A program made the translations under genes and the position numbers. Below, one piece after another: positions 17,852 to 26,997 of a DNA stretch of 64,000 nt. Source of the DNA: Streptomyces olivaceoviridis (GTDB lineage: Bacteria > Actinomycetota > Actinomycetes > Streptomycetales > Streptomycetaceae); the NCBI RefSeq assembly GCF_014650115.1, contig NZ_BMUI01000002.1, positions 496,001-560,000 of the forward strand. The letters run 5' to 3'. Under the pieces are notes generated by a model that was given only the letters and a program-made list of their open reading frames with translations, was not told the origin of the DNA and ran no database searches. Each line of letters opens with the position of its first letter. Within the stretch, counting starts at the first letter, position 1.

Positions 17852-18999
17852 ACGGGCACCTTCAGCGTCACCACGAACCCCTCCTCGTCCGGTCCCGCGT
17901 CCAGCGAACCGCCCAGCAGTTCGGCGCGCTCACGCATGCCCAGCAGACCGTATCCACCTCCGGATCCGTTCAGTTCGCTCGCTTCGCCGCCCGAATCCCG
18001 TACATGCAGCGTCACTTCGTGCTCGCTGTAGTCGAGCCGCACGGTCACTTTGGCGCCCTGCGCGTGCTTGCGGACGTTCGTCAGCGCTTCCTGGGCGACC
18101 CGCCGCACCGCCTGGGACGCCTCGGCCGGCAGGGGGCTGCGTTCACCTGTGACGGTGACCTCGGCGCCGTCGGCCGTGCTGACGAGTTCGGCGAGGAAGT
18201 CCTCCAGCGGGGTCAGCTCGCCCCGCAGCGCGGACAGCGCCTGCCGGGTCTCGGCGAGGCCGTCGCGAGCCATGCCCCGGGCGGCCACCACCCGTTCCAG
18301 GATCCGCTCGCGATCCGCGCCGTTCTCGATCAGCAGCCGGGCCGCCTCCAGGTGCACGAGCTGCGCCGAGAGGCTGTGCGCCAGCACGTCGTGGATCTCC
18401 CGTGCGATGCGGGCGCGCTCGGCCAGTGCGGCGGACTCCGCCTCGGCCGCGCGGGCGGCGCGCTCCTGGGCGAGAAGACGCTGCGCGCTGGCCCGGGCTT
18501 CCGCGTCCAGCCGCAGGACGTACCCGGCGAGGGCCATGCCGGCCACAGTGGCCGCCGTGGTCAGCCAGACGTCGTTGGTGAACGCGGAGTACGAGGCCAG
18601 CGCCACCGACGCGACGGGGACCGCGGCCCCTAGCGGCAGCCGCTCCAGCGCGCCGACTCCACAGCCGCACCAGATCACCAGGGCCGGCCCTGTGAACCCC
18701 GTGGCCTCCGCGGCGACCGCGATGCCCAGGAGCACGCCCATGAGCGCGAGGGAGGGCACCAGCCGGTGCTCGTAGGTGGTCCGGAAGAAGGTCCAGGAGA
18801 CGAGGCCGGCGAGGAGGATCCCCACCGCTGCCGCGAGTGCCTCCCACAGACCGACGTTCCTCTGGCTGAAGGCGCCCCACAAGAGCACCGCCAGCACGAG
18901 CAGTCGGACGACCCAGACGAGCATGCGCCGGGGACAGGTGGTTCCCGAACGGCCGAGCGCTTCGCGTGACGGCCAGCGTGTCCAGGCGTTCTCTGTCAC
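17848..18999 (-). CDS. NarL-system sensor histidine kinase (HisKA_3 type)
   Basis: A 383-residue kinase with about five or six transmembrane helices in the first 150 residues and no large extracellular domain. The dimerisation box is REIHDVLAHSLSAQLVHLEAA, and a short ATPase domain ends GGGYGLLGMRERAELLGG. Such kinases often detect a membrane or intramembrane signal. GTG 18999 was chosen because AAGGAG lies five bases upstream and the codon overlaps the upstream gene's stop (GTGA), whereas ATG 19014 lies inside that gene. The order DUF1453 protein-kinase-regulator forms one operon. Confidence 0.92.
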   Translation of the reverse strand: MTENAWTRWPSREALGRSGTTCPRRMLVWVVRLLVLAVLLWGAFSQRNVGLWEALAAAVGILLAGLVSWTFFRTTYEHRLVPSLALMGVLLGIAVAAEATGFTGPALVIWCGCGVGALERLPLGAAVPVASVALASYSAFTNDVWLTTAATVAGMALAGYVLRLDAEARASAQRLLAQERAARAAEAESAALAERARIAREIHDVLAHSLSAQLVHLEAARLLIENGADRERILERVVAARGMARDGLAETRQALSALRGELTPLEDFLAELVSTADGAEVTVTGERSPLPAEASQAVRRVAQEALTNVRKHAQGAKVTVRLDYSEHEVTLHVRDSGGEASELNGSGGGYGLLGMRERAELLGGSLDAGPDEEGFVVTLKVPV

Positions 19000-19547
19000 A
19001 CGCGCTCCTTCCACGCCGGCCGCTCGTCGTCACCGTACGCCGGAGCGGGGCGGCCCTTGGTGGGGTGGCCAGTGGTGGGGTGGCTCGGGGCGCCGACGGA
19101 CTGGGCCCGCCAGGTCAGGATCCCGCCGCGGACCAACAGGGTGCCGGCGAGGCCGAGCATCAGCGCGGAGCTGTCCTGACGCACGCCGAGAACGGAGCCG
19201 AGGGCGAAGACGCCTGCTCGCAGGGCTATGCCCACGATCCATACAGCGCCGCTCGCCTTGCTGCTCTTGGTCCATACGACGCCGTCCGGCGCGATCCAGA
19301 TACGGGTGGTCCAGCCCCAGCCGACGCCGGTGACCAGGCCGATGAACAGCTCCACCACGAGCAGTACGGCGGATTCGGCGCGATGGTGGGCGTCGAGGAT
19401 GCCGGGCTCGCGCAGTGAGACGACGGCCAGGATCACGGGCAGCAGCCACCAGCGCCGGTCCGTGTCGATCGCCCGGGCGCGGAACTGCCGCGCGATCACT
19501 ATGGCGACCACGGCAACGGTCACCAGCACGTTGACGAGCCCGGCCAT
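18996..19547 (-). CDS. DUF1453-like membrane protein in the two-component operon
   Basis: A 183-residue protein with about five predicted transmembrane segments (LVNVLVTVAVVAIVIA near the start) and a Pro/Gly/Thr-rich hydrophilic C-terminal tail. It resembles DUF1453 (CcdC-like) proteins found next to NarL-type systems. Its function is unknown; a role as sensor accessory is suggested only by the coupled operon. The start ATG 19547 has ACGGAGG five bases upstream. The frame stays open about 300 bases further up, but that part is Pro/Arg-rich and lacks a ribosome site. Confidence 0.8.
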   Translation of the reverse strand: MAGLVNVLVTVAVVAIVIARQFRARAIDTDRRWWLLPVILAVVSLREPGILDAHHRAESAVLLVVELFIGLVTGVGWGWTTRIWIAPDGVVWTKSSKASGAVWIVGIALRAGVFALGSVLGVRQDSSALMLGLAGTLLVRGGILTWRAQSVGAPSHPTTGHPTKGRPAPAYGDDERPAWKERV

Positions 19548-20110
19548 CTGGACCTCCGTGAGCGAGAGGGCGGTATCGGAAGCGAGTGCTGCCGACGCCT
19601 TCGAAGCTACGGAAGTCCGCAGGCCAGGGGATCGGATCCCGGGTGGATCACGGGTGGAACCTGGAACCGGCCGACCTCCACCCAGGGGTGGAGAGACCCT
19701 CAGGGGCGAATGGGGGGCTGATGGGGGGTGGCTGTCAGGGGTGGGATCGGGGCGACGGTGGTGCGGGACGGCAGGCCAGGGCAGGCGGGGCCACTGGCGG
19801 GCTGGCCGCCGCGAGCTGGCGACAGCGGACACCCCGCCGCCCGCGCCGGCCACTCACACCGTCCGGCCCCGGCTCACCCCGAAATGCCCCGGCGGGCGTC
19901 CGCTCGGCTGCGACCCGGAAACCCCCGACTGCCGCCCCCTCCCCGCCTGCCCGGCGGGACCCGCCTCCAAGCGAGCCCCGCCTACGCCATCGCCCCTCCC
20001 GACAACGGACGCCACACGGAAGCCCTCCCCCGAGGCACCAGCCCTCACCCCGGGACACCACCCCCGTCAGCCGAGCCCCCGCCCCCGTCCGTCAAAGCCC
20101 GGCGCAGCGG
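19548..20110. other. 563-bp non-coding gap between parE and the two-component operon
   Basis: This should hold the promoter of the leftward operon and the 3' end signals of parE. The one clear structure is CTCCACCCAGGGGTGGAG at 19676-19693, with perfect 8-bp arms and a 2-base centre, about 130 bases upstream of the DUF1453 gene. It could be an operator or a short hairpin. The rest is C/G-rich with runs of CCCC and GGGG. No convincing gene or canonical promoter was found. Confidence 0.5.
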
Positions 20111-22234
20111 CTACGCGTCGATGCGTGACCGGTCCAGCGTCGCCGCCGAGCTGGAGATGAACTCCTTGCGGGGTGCCACGTCGTTGCCCATCAGCAGGTC
20201 GAAGACCTGTTCGGCGGCCTCCAGGTCGGAGAGGTTGATGCGGCGCAGGGTGCGGTGGCGCGGGTCCATCGTGGTCTCGGCCAGCTGGTCGGCGTCCATC
20301 TCGCCCAGACCCTTGTAGCGCTGGATGGAGTCCTTGTACCGGACGCCCTTGCTCTGGAACTCCATGAGCTTGTCGCGCAGCTCGCGGTCGGAGTACGTGT
20401 AGACGTACTTCTCCTGCCCCTTCTTCGGCTGGATCAGCTCGATGCGGTGCAGCGGCGGCACCGCGGCGAAGACCCGGCCGGCCTCGACCATGGGCCGCAT
20501 GTAGCGCTGGAACAGCGTGAGCAGCAGACAGCGGATGTGGGAGCCGTCCACATCGGCGTCGGTCATCATGATGATCTTGCCGTAGCGGGCCTGGTCGATG
20601 TCGAAGGTGCGGCCCGAGCCCGCTCCTATGACCTGGATGATCGCGCCGCACTCGGCGTTCTTGAGCATGTCGGTGACCGACGACCGCTGCACGTTGAGGA
20701 TCTTGCCGCGGATCGGCAGCAGGGCCTGGAACTCGGAGTTCCGCGCCAGCTTCGCCGTGCCGAGCGCGGAGTCGCCCTCGACGATGAACAGCTCGCTGCG
20801 GTCGACGTCGTCGCTGCGGCAGTCGGCGAGCTTGGCCGGCAGGGACGAGGACTCCAGGGCCGTCTTGCGGCGCTGGGCGTCCTTGTGCTGGCGGGCCGCG
20901 ACCCGGGTGCGGGCGGCCGCGACCACCTTCTCCATGACCACCCGGGCCTGGGCGGCGGCATCGCGCTTGGTGGCCGTGAGGAACGCCTTCAGTTCCTTGC
21001 TGATCACGCTGTTCACGATGCGGCGGGCCGCCGAGGTACCGAGGACCTCCTTGGTCTGGCCCTCGAACTGCGGCTCGGCCAGCCGGACGGTGACGACGGC
21101 GGTGAGGCCCTCCAGTGCGTCGTCCTTGACGATGTTGTCCTCGGCCACGCGCAGCATCTTCTTGGCGCGCAGCACATCGTTCAGCGTCTGGGTGAGGGCC
21201 TGCTCGAACCCGGCGACGTGGGTGCCGCCCTTGGGGGTGGCGATGATGTTGACGAACGACCTGACGGTCGTGTCGTAGCCCGTGCCCCACCGCATCGCGA
21301 CGTCGACACCCAGCTCACGGGTGACCTCGGTGGGGGTCATCTGACCGTGTTCGTCCAGAACCGGGACGGTCTCCTTGAAGGTGCCCCTGCCCGAGAAGCG
21401 GAGGACGTCGCAGATCGCCCTGTCGTTCGCCAGGTACTCGCAGAACTCGCTGATACCGCCGTCGAAGCGGAACGACTCCTCGCCCTTGCTGCCGCCCTCG
21501 CCCAGGCCGAACTCGTCACGGACGACGATGGTCAGGCCGGGCACCAGGAACGCGGTCTGCCGGGCCCGCTGGTGCAGGTTCTCCAGGGACAGCTTGGCGT
21601 CCTTGAGGAAGATCTGCCGGTCGGCCCAGTAACGCACGCGCGTGCCGGTGCGCGTCTTGGGGATCTTCTTGGCCTTGCGCAGACCGCTCTTGGCCTCGAA
21701 CTTCGCGTCGGCACCCTCGGCGGAGAAGGCTCCGGGCACGCCGCGCCGGAAGCTGATGGCGTGGGTGTGGCCACCGCGGTCCACCTCGACGTCGAGACGG
21801 GCCGAGAGGGCGTTGACCACGGAGGCACCGACGCCGTGCAGACCGCCGGAGGCCGCGTACGAGCCGCCGCCGAACTTGCCGCCGGCGTGCAGCTTGGTCA
21901 TGACGACCTCGACGCCGGACAGGCCGGTCTTCGGTTCCACGTCCACGGGGATGCCGCGGCCGTTGTCGCGCACCTCCACGGAGCCGTCGTCGTGGAGGAT
22001 CACCTCGATGTGGTCGCAGTAACCGCCCAGGGCTTCGTCCACCGAGTTGTCGATGATCTCCCACAGGCAGTGCATCAGACCGCGGCTGTCGGTCGAGCCG
22101 ATGTACATGCCGGGGCGCTTGCGCACGGCCTCAAGACCCTCAAGGACGAGCAGGTGCCGCGCGGTGTAGTTGGAGCCGTCCCGGTCTGCTCCTGCCAGCA
22201 GCGCTGTGGACGGCACGGACGTATCGGCGGTCAC
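20111..22234 (-). CDS. parE: DNA topoisomerase IV subunit B (GyrB/ParE family)
   Basis: A 707-residue type IIA topoisomerase B subunit supplying ATP-driven strand passage to ParC. GHKL ATPase motifs are visible (EIIDNSVDEA, DNGRGIPVD, GGLHGVGASVVNALS). The TOPRIM domain carries EGDSALGTAKLAR and MTDADVDGSHIR, and the C-terminal domain ends near YKGLGEMDADQL. The TOPRIM glutamate is in EGDSALG, where gyrases have EGDSAGG; I recall ALG as usual for actinobacterial topoisomerase IV. The length is near that expected for an actinobacterial ParE without the GyrB insertion. GTG 22234 has GAGGAG eight bases upstream. Confidence 0.95.
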   Translation of the reverse strand: MTADTSVPSTALLAGADRDGSNYTARHLLVLEGLEAVRKRPGMYIGSTDSRGLMHCLWEIIDNSVDEALGGYCDHIEVILHDDGSVEVRDNGRGIPVDVEPKTGLSGVEVVMTKLHAGGKFGGGSYAASGGLHGVGASVVNALSARLDVEVDRGGHTHAISFRRGVPGAFSAEGADAKFEAKSGLRKAKKIPKTRTGTRVRYWADRQIFLKDAKLSLENLHQRARQTAFLVPGLTIVVRDEFGLGEGGSKGEESFRFDGGISEFCEYLANDRAICDVLRFSGRGTFKETVPVLDEHGQMTPTEVTRELGVDVAMRWGTGYDTTVRSFVNIIATPKGGTHVAGFEQALTQTLNDVLRAKKMLRVAEDNIVKDDALEGLTAVVTVRLAEPQFEGQTKEVLGTSAARRIVNSVISKELKAFLTATKRDAAAQARVVMEKVVAAARTRVAARQHKDAQRRKTALESSSLPAKLADCRSDDVDRSELFIVEGDSALGTAKLARNSEFQALLPIRGKILNVQRSSVTDMLKNAECGAIIQVIGAGSGRTFDIDQARYGKIIMMTDADVDGSHIRCLLLTLFQRYMRPMVEAGRVFAAVPPLHRIELIQPKKGQEKYVYTYSDRELRDKLMEFQSKGVRYKDSIQRYKGLGEMDADQLAETTMDPRHRTLRRINLSDLEAAEQVFDLLMGNDVAPRKEFISSSAATLDRSRIDA

Positions 22235-22674
22235 GCGGTTCGCTCCTCGCTGAATTTCAGATGGCCCCCCTTTGGGTAAGGGGGCGGCTTCGGTCGCCGC
22301 ACAGAGGGTACCGAGCCCTGGTAGAGCCGGTGTAACGCCACCCTCGTCGGCACCTCACACTAGTCCAGGCTCGCATGCCTGTTCGATCCCTCGTTGGAGT
22401 GAAGCACACATCACGTTCCCTTCGAGGCATGAACCATTTAGGCTCCGGGCACGTCCTCATGAACAACCGGCAACCCGGCCGGGAGGACCGAGACAGCAAG
22501 ACAGCGCGAACCCGTACGCATACAAGAGACGCAATACGGCACATTCGCCGCCAACCGGCAGCAGACAGCCGCCCCGAAAGATTTTTTCGAGGAAAAGCCA
22601 CGAGCGGGAACGTTTTCGGGCTGGTTGGATGTTGACCCTGGTACGACAGCTCGTCGAGCTAGAGAAGAGGCGAC
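22235..22674. other. 440-bp divergent promoter region of parE and the zinc-ribbon gene
   Basis: This gap holds the parE leader hairpin and several AT-richer patches around 22400-22620 that are unusual for the window and fit promoter DNA. TTGACC near 22630 could be a -35 for the small gene, but no well-spaced -10 follows, so I do not mark a promoter. Short frames across it lack ribosome sites and codon bias. Confidence 0.5.
22266..22284 (-). promoter_or_regulatory. GC-rich hairpin in the parE leader
   Basis: CCCCCTT (22266-22272) and AAGGGGG (22278-22284) form a 7-bp stem with a 5-base loop about 30 bases upstream of the parE start codon. The location, in the presumed 5' leader rather than at a gene end, suggests transcript stability or translational control rather than termination. 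No function is demonstrated by sequence alone. Confidence 0.4.
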
Positions 22675-22905
22675 GTGACTACTGTTCTGACCCCCGCGAG
22701 CCCGTTGACGGCCGCCGATCGCTGCGACCGCTGCGGCGCCCAGGCATACCTGCGCGTCGTCCTGCTCAGCGGCGGAGAACTGCTCTTCTGCGCCCACCAC
22801 GGTCGCAAGTTCGAGCCGGAACTCAAGAAGATCGCCGCTGAGATACAGGACGAGACGGAGCGGCTGACGTCCGCTCCGAACACCGCTTCCGACGAAGAGC
22901 GCTGA
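22675..22905 (+). CDS. Small zinc-ribbon-like protein (DUF7455-type)
   Basis: A 76-residue protein with CDRCGAQAY near the N-terminus and FCAHHGR about 18 residues later, a CxxC/CxHH arrangement suited to binding one zinc. A charged helical tail follows (KFEPELKKIAAEIQDETERL). It is widespread in actinobacteria and often lies next to hrdB/sigA; no function is known to me. GTG 22675 has AGAGG upstream at good spacing. It is divergent from parE and convergent with the trypsin-like gene, with a strong hairpin after its stop. Confidence 0.88.
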   Translation: MTTVLTPASPLTAADRCDRCGAQAYLRVVLLSGGELLFCAHHGRKFEPELKKIAAEIQDETERLTSAPNTASDEER

Positions 22906-22947
22906 ATCTCGCACCACGACGAGCCAGCCCCGGCACAGGCCGGTGAA

Positions 22948-22981
22948 CGGGCGGCCGCTCCTCACCAGGAGTGGCCGCCCG
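22948..22981. terminator. Bidirectional terminator hairpin
   Basis: CGGGCGGCC (22948-22956) pairs with GGCCGCCCG (22973-22981), extended inward by CTCCT/AGGAG with one mismatch and a CACC loop. It sits between the small zinc-ribbon gene and the convergent protease gene and can stop transcription from either side. Confidence 0.85.
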
Positions 22982-23004
22982 TGCTCATACCCGCGGACGC
23001 TCGC

Positions 23005-23859
23005 TCACGAGCGCCCGGAAGGCTGGGTCCCCGCGGCCGGCCGCAGGGCTCGTACGATCTCGGAGACGCGCGTGTAGACCCCGGGAAGCCCCGGCCGTCC
23101 ACAGCCGCTCCCCCACGACACGAGGCCGATCAGCCGTCCCCCGGCCACCAGAGGGCCGCCGCTGTCCCCCTGGCAGGCGTCGGGGCCTCCGCCGGCCTCA
23201 CCGGCACAGAGCATGGTGGCGGCCCGGTAGGCGCCGTCGGGGCCACCCGGAAAGGCGCGGGCACACATCTCGTCGGGCAGGACGCGTACGCGTGCGGCAT
23301 GGAGCCGGTGGGCGTAGGACCCTGCGCCCGTCGTGTCCCCCCACCCGGACACCAGGGCCCGCGTGCCCGGTGCGTACGCCGGATCATCCGCGCCCGCCAT
23401 GGCGACGACCGCGCTCTGCGGCAGCGGTCCGGCGAGCCCGAGGACCGCGAAGTCCCCTGAATGGGTCGTGACGTCGTACGCGGGATTGAGCCGGACCTCC
23501 CGTACGGCGATCTCGTCGCCCTGCCCCGAGAGCAGGTCGGTGCGGCCCGCGATGACCTTGAGGTCACGCACACGGTTCGGCGGTGTCCCGAGGGCCTCCT
23601 CGGACAGACAGTGGGCCGCGGTGACCACGGTGGTGCGCCCGACGGCCACGGCGCCGCAGAACTGGCCCGCCCGCATACCTCCGAACCGGTCACGGCTGGC
23701 CAGCGCCACCGTCCACGGAGCCTGGGAGACGTCGATCGGGAACCCTCCGACCACTACGCTGTCGGAGACGGCGGGAGCAGCGCTCACCAGGGGTATCGCG
23801 GTCACGGTGGCCGCCAGGGCCAGCGGCCGGATCAGTGCCCGGACAACGGAACGGCGCAT
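23005..23859 (-). CDS. Secreted trypsin-like serine protease
   Basis: A 284-residue S1-family protease. The N-terminus is a signal peptide (two Arg at 2-3, hydrophobic [15 protein letters not shown], then AAPA). The mature enzyme starts near VVGGF at 36-40. The triad is H83 (TAAHC), D136 (GDFAVL) and S233 (GDSGGP). D227, six residues before the serine, predicts trypsin-like cleavage after Lys/Arg. The cysteine pairs expected for chymotrypsin-fold enzymes are present. ATG 23859 has AGGAG five bases upstream. It lies downstream of hrdB on the same strand, behind a terminator, with a second hairpin abutting its own ribosome site. Confidence 0.92.
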   Translation of the reverse strand: MRRSVVRALIRPLALAATVTAIPLVSAAPAVSDSVVVGGFPIDVSQAPWTVALASRDRFGGMRAGQFCGAVAVGRTTVVTAAHCLSEEALGTPPNRVRDLKVIAGRTDLLSGQGDEIAVREVRLNPAYDVTTHSGDFAVLGLAGPLPQSAVVAMAGADDPAYAPGTRALVSGWGDTTGAGSYAHRLHAARVRVLPDEMCARAFPGGPDGAYRAATMLCAGEAGGGPDACQGDSGGPLVAGGRLIGLVSWGSGCGRPGLPGVYTRVSEIVRALRPAAGTQPSGRS

Positions 23860-23869
23860 GCATGCTCCT

Positions 23870-23900
23870 CACTCTGGGTCCTCCTGGGACACCCAGAGTG
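23870..23900 (-). promoter_or_regulatory. 10-bp-stem hairpin abutting the protease ribosome-binding site
   Basis: CACTCTGGGT (23870-23879) and ACCCAGAGTG (23891-23900) are perfect 10-bp arms with an 11-base loop. On the transcribed strand the hairpin ends directly against the AGGAG of the protease gene. It may terminate residual hrdB readthrough, protect the protease transcript 5' end, or influence its translation. Confidence 0.55.
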
Positions 23901-23926
23901 ATCCACAACACCAAAGCGCGCAGCAC

Positions 23927-23960
23927 GAAGGCCCGGCTCCCGCGAGGGGACCGGGCCTTC
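23927..23960 (-). terminator. hrdB terminator hairpin
   Basis: GAAGGCCCGG (23927-23936) and CCGGGCCTTC (23951-23960) are perfect 10-bp arms with a 14-base loop, starting 19 bases after the hrdB stop codon in the direction of transcription. Confidence 0.85.
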
Positions 23961-23979
23961 GCCGTCGTACGACCGCGAC

Positions 23980-25512
23980 CTAGTCGAGGTAGTCGCGCAG
24001 CACCTGGGAACGCGACGGGTGGCGCAGCTTCGACATGGTCTTGGACTCGATCTGGCGGATGCGCTCACGCGTCACGCCGTACACCTTGCCGATCTCGTCG
24101 AGGGTCTTCGGCTGACCGTCGGTGAGACCGAAGCGCATGGAGACGACGCCCGCCTCGCGCTCGGACAGGGTGTCCAGCACGGAGTGCAGCTGCTCCTGCA
24201 GGAGCGTGAAGCTGACCGCGTCGGCCGGGACGACGGCCTCGGAGTCCTCGATGAGGTCACCGAACTCGCTGTCGCCGTCCTCGCCCAGCGGGGTGTGCAG
24301 CGAGATGGGCTCACGGCCGTACTTCTGGACCTCGATGACCTTCTCCGGGGTCATGTCGAGCTCCTTGGCCAGCTCCTCCGGGGTGGGCTCGCGGCCCAGG
24401 TCCTGGAGCATCTGGCGCTGCACGCGCGCGAGCTTGTTGATGACCTCGACCATGTGCACCGGGATACGGATGGTGCGGGCCTGGTCGGCCATGGCGCGGG
24501 TGATCGCCTGACGGATCCACCAGGTGGCGTACGTGGAGAACTTGTAGCCCTTGGTGTAGTCGAACTTCTCGACCGCGCGGATCAGACCGAGGTTGCCCTC
24601 CTGGATGAGGTCCAGGAAGAGCATGCCGCGGCCGGTGTAGCGCTTGGCCAGGGAGACCACCAGACGGAGGTTGGCCTCCAGGAGGTGGTTCTTGGCACGG
24701 CGGCCGTCCTCGGCGATGATCTCCAGCTCGCGCTTGAGCTTCGGGGCGAGCTTGTCGGCGTTCGCCAGCTTGTCCTCGGCGAACAGACCCGCCTCGATGC
24801 GCTTGGCCAGCTCGACCTCCTGCTCGGCGTTGAGAAGGGGGACCTTGCCGATCTGCTTCAGGTAGTCCTTGACCGGGTCCGCGGTGGCACCGGCCGCGGC
24901 GACCTGCTGCGCGGGCGCGTCGTCCTCGTCCTCGTCGGACAGGACGAAGCCGGCGCTCTCGGCACCCTCGGGCTCGTCGGCGACCTTGGTGTCCTCAAGA
25001 ACCTCGTCCTCAAGGAGCTCGACGTCGTCCTTCTTGGCCGTGGTCTTCTTGGCGGCCGTCTTCTTCGCGACGGCCTTCTTGGCGACCGTCTTCTTGGCGG
25101 TCACCTTCTTGGCGACGGCCTTCTTGGCGGATGCGGCTTCTTCGGCGGAATCGGCTGCGGCGGGCGCCGCGGGGGCGGCCGTGGTCGTGGTGGCCTTACG
25201 GGTGGTCACCGTCTTCGCCGCGACCGTCTTGGTGGCGGTGCGCTTGGCGGGGCTCTTCGCTGCGACGCTCTTGCGGGTGCGCTTGGGCTCTGCTGCACTG
25301 ACCATCAGCGTCACACCCTCTTCCTCAAGGATCTGGTTGAGGCTGCGCAGTACGTTCTTCCACTGAGTGGCCGGAATCTGGTCAGCTTCGAAGGCCCGAC
25401 GCACATCGTCGCCGGCGATCTGCCCCTCAGCCTTTCCCCGCTCAATGAGCGCCATGACAGAGACGGACTCGGCGATCTCCGGCGGGAGCGTACGGGATGT
25501 GCTGGCCGACAC
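23980..25512 (-). CDS. hrdB: Principal RNA polymerase sigma factor HrdB
   Basis: The essential housekeeping sigma-70 factor, 510 residues. The N-terminal region 1.1-like part ([22 protein letters not shown]) is followed by the Streptomyces-specific segment of repeated [12 protein letters not shown] units and an acidic run. Regions 1.2-4.2 then follow, with [16 protein letters not shown], the -10-binding region ([18 protein letters not shown]) and the -35 helix-turn-helix ([20 protein letters not shown]). The start is GTG 25512 (product begins [12 protein letters not shown]), preceded by GAGAGG at six bases. The basic linker expands and contracts between species. Neighbours whiH upstream and the protease downstream have separate signals. 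Confidence 0.97.
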   Translation of the reverse strand: MSASTSRTLPPEIAESVSVMALIERGKAEGQIAGDDVRRAFEADQIPATQWKNVLRSLNQILEEEGVTLMVSAAEPKRTRKSVAAKSPAKRTATKTVAAKTVTTRKATTTTAAPAAPAAADSAEEAASAKKAVAKKVTAKKTVAKKAVAKKTAAKKTTAKKDDVELLEDEVLEDTKVADEPEGAESAGFVLSDEDEDDAPAQQVAAAGATADPVKDYLKQIGKVPLLNAEQEVELAKRIEAGLFAEDKLANADKLAPKLKRELEIIAEDGRRAKNHLLEANLRLVVSLAKRYTGRGMLFLDLIQEGNLGLIRAVEKFDYTKGYKFSTYATWWIRQAITRAMADQARTIRIPVHMVEVINKLARVQRQMLQDLGREPTPEELAKELDMTPEKVIEVQKYGREPISLHTPLGEDGDSEFGDLIEDSEAVVPADAVSFTLLQEQLHSVLDTLSEREAGVVSMRFGLTDGQPKTLDEIGKVYGVTRERIRQIESKTMSKLRHPSRSQVLRDYLD

Positions 25513-25626
25513 GAACAACCTCTCGGAACGTTGGAAAACGGCTTCCGGCACCGTCCAGTGAGGACAGGAGCCGACCACCGGCCTGGGGATGGGCCGACGG
25601 CGCGGGCGGGGGCCGGGAAGATGCAC

Positions 25627-25652
25627 AGCGCCTGGTTCGGCGTCCGTATTCC
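25627..25652 (-). promoter_or_regulatory. Candidate sigma-R (oxidative stress) promoter of hrdB
   Basis: On the hrdB-sense strand GGAAT (25652-25648) is followed after exactly 18 bases by GCT (25629-25627), one mismatch from the sigma-R consensus GGAAT-N18-GTT. hrdB in S. coelicolor is known to have a sigma-R-dependent promoter. The predicted transcript start is about 110 bases upstream of the GTG. The single mismatch keeps this tentative. Confidence 0.4.
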
Positions 25653-25820
25653 CTCCGCGGCTGTCACCTCTTAGGTCATCGCGCTGTCTCCACGAGCGTT
25701 ACGCCCAATCTGCGTGGCCCGAGTCACACCCCGTAAGCAGTCAAAGACGGTCAAACACGTGCAAACGAGATCGTCCTTGGCCTTCGAACCATCCGCACCC
25801 ACGACCAGAGGTTCCCGTCA

Positions 25821-25856
25821 CCGCCGGACCCGGCCGGACTCCAGACGGTCCGGCGG
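25821..25856 (-). terminator. whiH terminator hairpin
   Basis: CCGCCGGACC (25821-25830) and GGTCCGGCGG (25847-25856) form a perfect 10-bp stem with a 16-base loop, about 90 bases downstream of the whiH stop and upstream of the hrdB promoter region. Confidence 0.7.
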
Positions 25857-25947
25857 GGTCCGGCGGCGGCCGGTACCCGGGCCTGGTGCCACCGCGAGTA
25901 CCACGAGAGCGCCGCACACCGGCGACCGCACCGCGTTCCTCGCGAGA

Positions 25948-26835
25948 TCAGTGCTCGCGCGGGGCGGGGACCACGCGCTCCACCTCGGGGTGGACGGTGA
26001 GGAGCTGGCGCATGGCGGTCTCCGCCGCCGTGCCGTCGCCGGTACCGAGCGCGTCGACGATCCGCGCGTGCTGCGCGAGGGACGCCTCGTTCGGCCGGTC
26101 ACAGCCGGTGACCGGGCCGCCGGAGACCTGGAGCGCCGCCGAGACGATGCCGGACAGGTGCTCCAGCATGCGGTTGCCCGCGATCTGGATCAGCAGCGTG
26201 TGGAACTCGGTGTCGGCGCGCGAGTAGGTGAGCGCGTCGCCCTGGGCCAGCGCGTGGCTCATGATCTCTACCATGTCGCAGAGGCGCTGCTGCACCTCCT
26301 CGCGTCCGTGCCCGGCGGCGAGACGGGCGGCGAGCGGCTCGATCGTCCAGCGCAGCTCGCTCAGTTCCCGGCGCTGGTCGTCGCGCTGCGGCCCGAAGGC
26401 CCGCCACTCGATGATGTCCGGGTCGAGAAGGTTCCAGTCGCTGACGGGACGCACGCGCGTGCCGACGTTCGGGCGGGCACTGACCAGGCCCTTGGCCTCC
26501 AGGACGCGGAGGGACTCGCGGACGACGGTGCGGGAGACCTCGAAACGCTGGCCGATCTCCTCCGGCACCAGCGGACGGTCGGCGCCCAGGTCACCGGAGA
26601 CGATCATCTGTCCCAGCTGCTGTACGAGTTGGCCGTGCAGTCCGCGTCCGCGGCTGCCCGAGGCCCGCCTGCCGACACGGCCCAGCTCGGGGTCCCCGCC
26701 GTCCCAGGCAGGTGCGCCGACGCGGTCGGTCACCGGGGCCTCGGCGTAGGGGTAGCGGTCGAGTTCGCCCGGGCCGGCCAGACCGGAGTCTGTGGAGCGG
26801 GCGGCGGTCATCATGGTGTGCGCAAGGGTACTCAC
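25948..26835 (-). CDS. whiH: Sporulation regulator WhiH (GntR/FadR family)
   Basis: A 295-residue GntR-family repressor/activator required for sporulation septation in aerial hyphae of Streptomyces. After a variable N-terminal extension, the winged helix spans about 58-125 (GLHGQLVQQLGQMIVSGDL, EEIGQRFEVSRTVVRESLRVLEAKGLV). The C-terminal FadR/FCD helical domain carries metal/ligand residues such as D and H in YSRADTEFHTLLIQIAGN. Identity rests on this sequence and on its position directly beside hrdB. The GTG start at 26835 (MSTLAHTMMTAARS) has AAAGGA upstream. The ligand is unknown, although the domain type suggests a small carboxylic acid. Confidence 0.93.
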   Translation of the reverse strand: MSTLAHTMMTAARSTDSGLAGPGELDRYPYAEAPVTDRVGAPAWDGGDPELGRVGRRASGSRGRGLHGQLVQQLGQMIVSGDLGADRPLVPEEIGQRFEVSRTVVRESLRVLEAKGLVSARPNVGTRVRPVSDWNLLDPDIIEWRAFGPQRDDQRRELSELRWTIEPLAARLAAGHGREEVQQRLCDMVEIMSHALAQGDALTYSRADTEFHTLLIQIAGNRMLEHLSGIVSAALQVSGGPVTGCDRPNEASLAQHARIVDALGTGDGTAAETAMRQLLTVHPEVERVVPAPREH

Positions 26836-26909
26836 GGATCCTTTGTCGGCGCCGCCTTCAACTCCCTTGAGGTCTTTGGTGAAAAGCACACGAAAGGGTG
26901 ATCGCTCAC

Positions 26910-26933
26910 GGCGTCGCAATTGACGCCTTATCG
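26910..26933 (-). promoter_or_regulatory. Candidate whiH promoter -10 with overlapping palindrome
   Basis: On the whiH-sense strand CGATAA (26933-26928) matches the 3' part of the sigma-WhiG -10 GCCGATAA; whiH is a known sigma-WhiG target in S. coelicolor. Immediately downstream the palindrome GGCGTC-N6-GACGCC (26910-26927) would overlap the transcript start. Autoregulation by WhiH is therefore plausible. No good -35 was recognised. Confidence 0.4.
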
Positions 26934-26997
26934 AAAAGAAATGGGCCTTCGTCGAGGAGTTGTGCACACAGCGAGAACGAAAACGTACGGACGGTTG

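Larger units (their letters stand above)
25513..25947. other. 435-bp gap: hrdB promoter region and whiH 3' end
   Basis: The gap lies between the start of hrdB and the stop of whiH on the same strand. It contains the whiH terminator hairpin (25821-25856), a candidate sigma-R promoter (25627-25652) and two TTGAC hexamers on the hrdB-sense strand near 25738-25755 without a convincing -10. A long leader for hrdB is likely. No small gene was recognised. Confidence 0.55.

Noticed and set aside
22375..22420. GTTCGATCC motif resembling a tRNA T-loop
   Set aside because: No cloverleaf can be drawn around it and no CCA or acceptor pairing is present.
23101..23111. CCGTCCACA as a third DnaA box
   Set aside because: A weak match inside the coding sequence of the trypsin-like gene, with no partner site.
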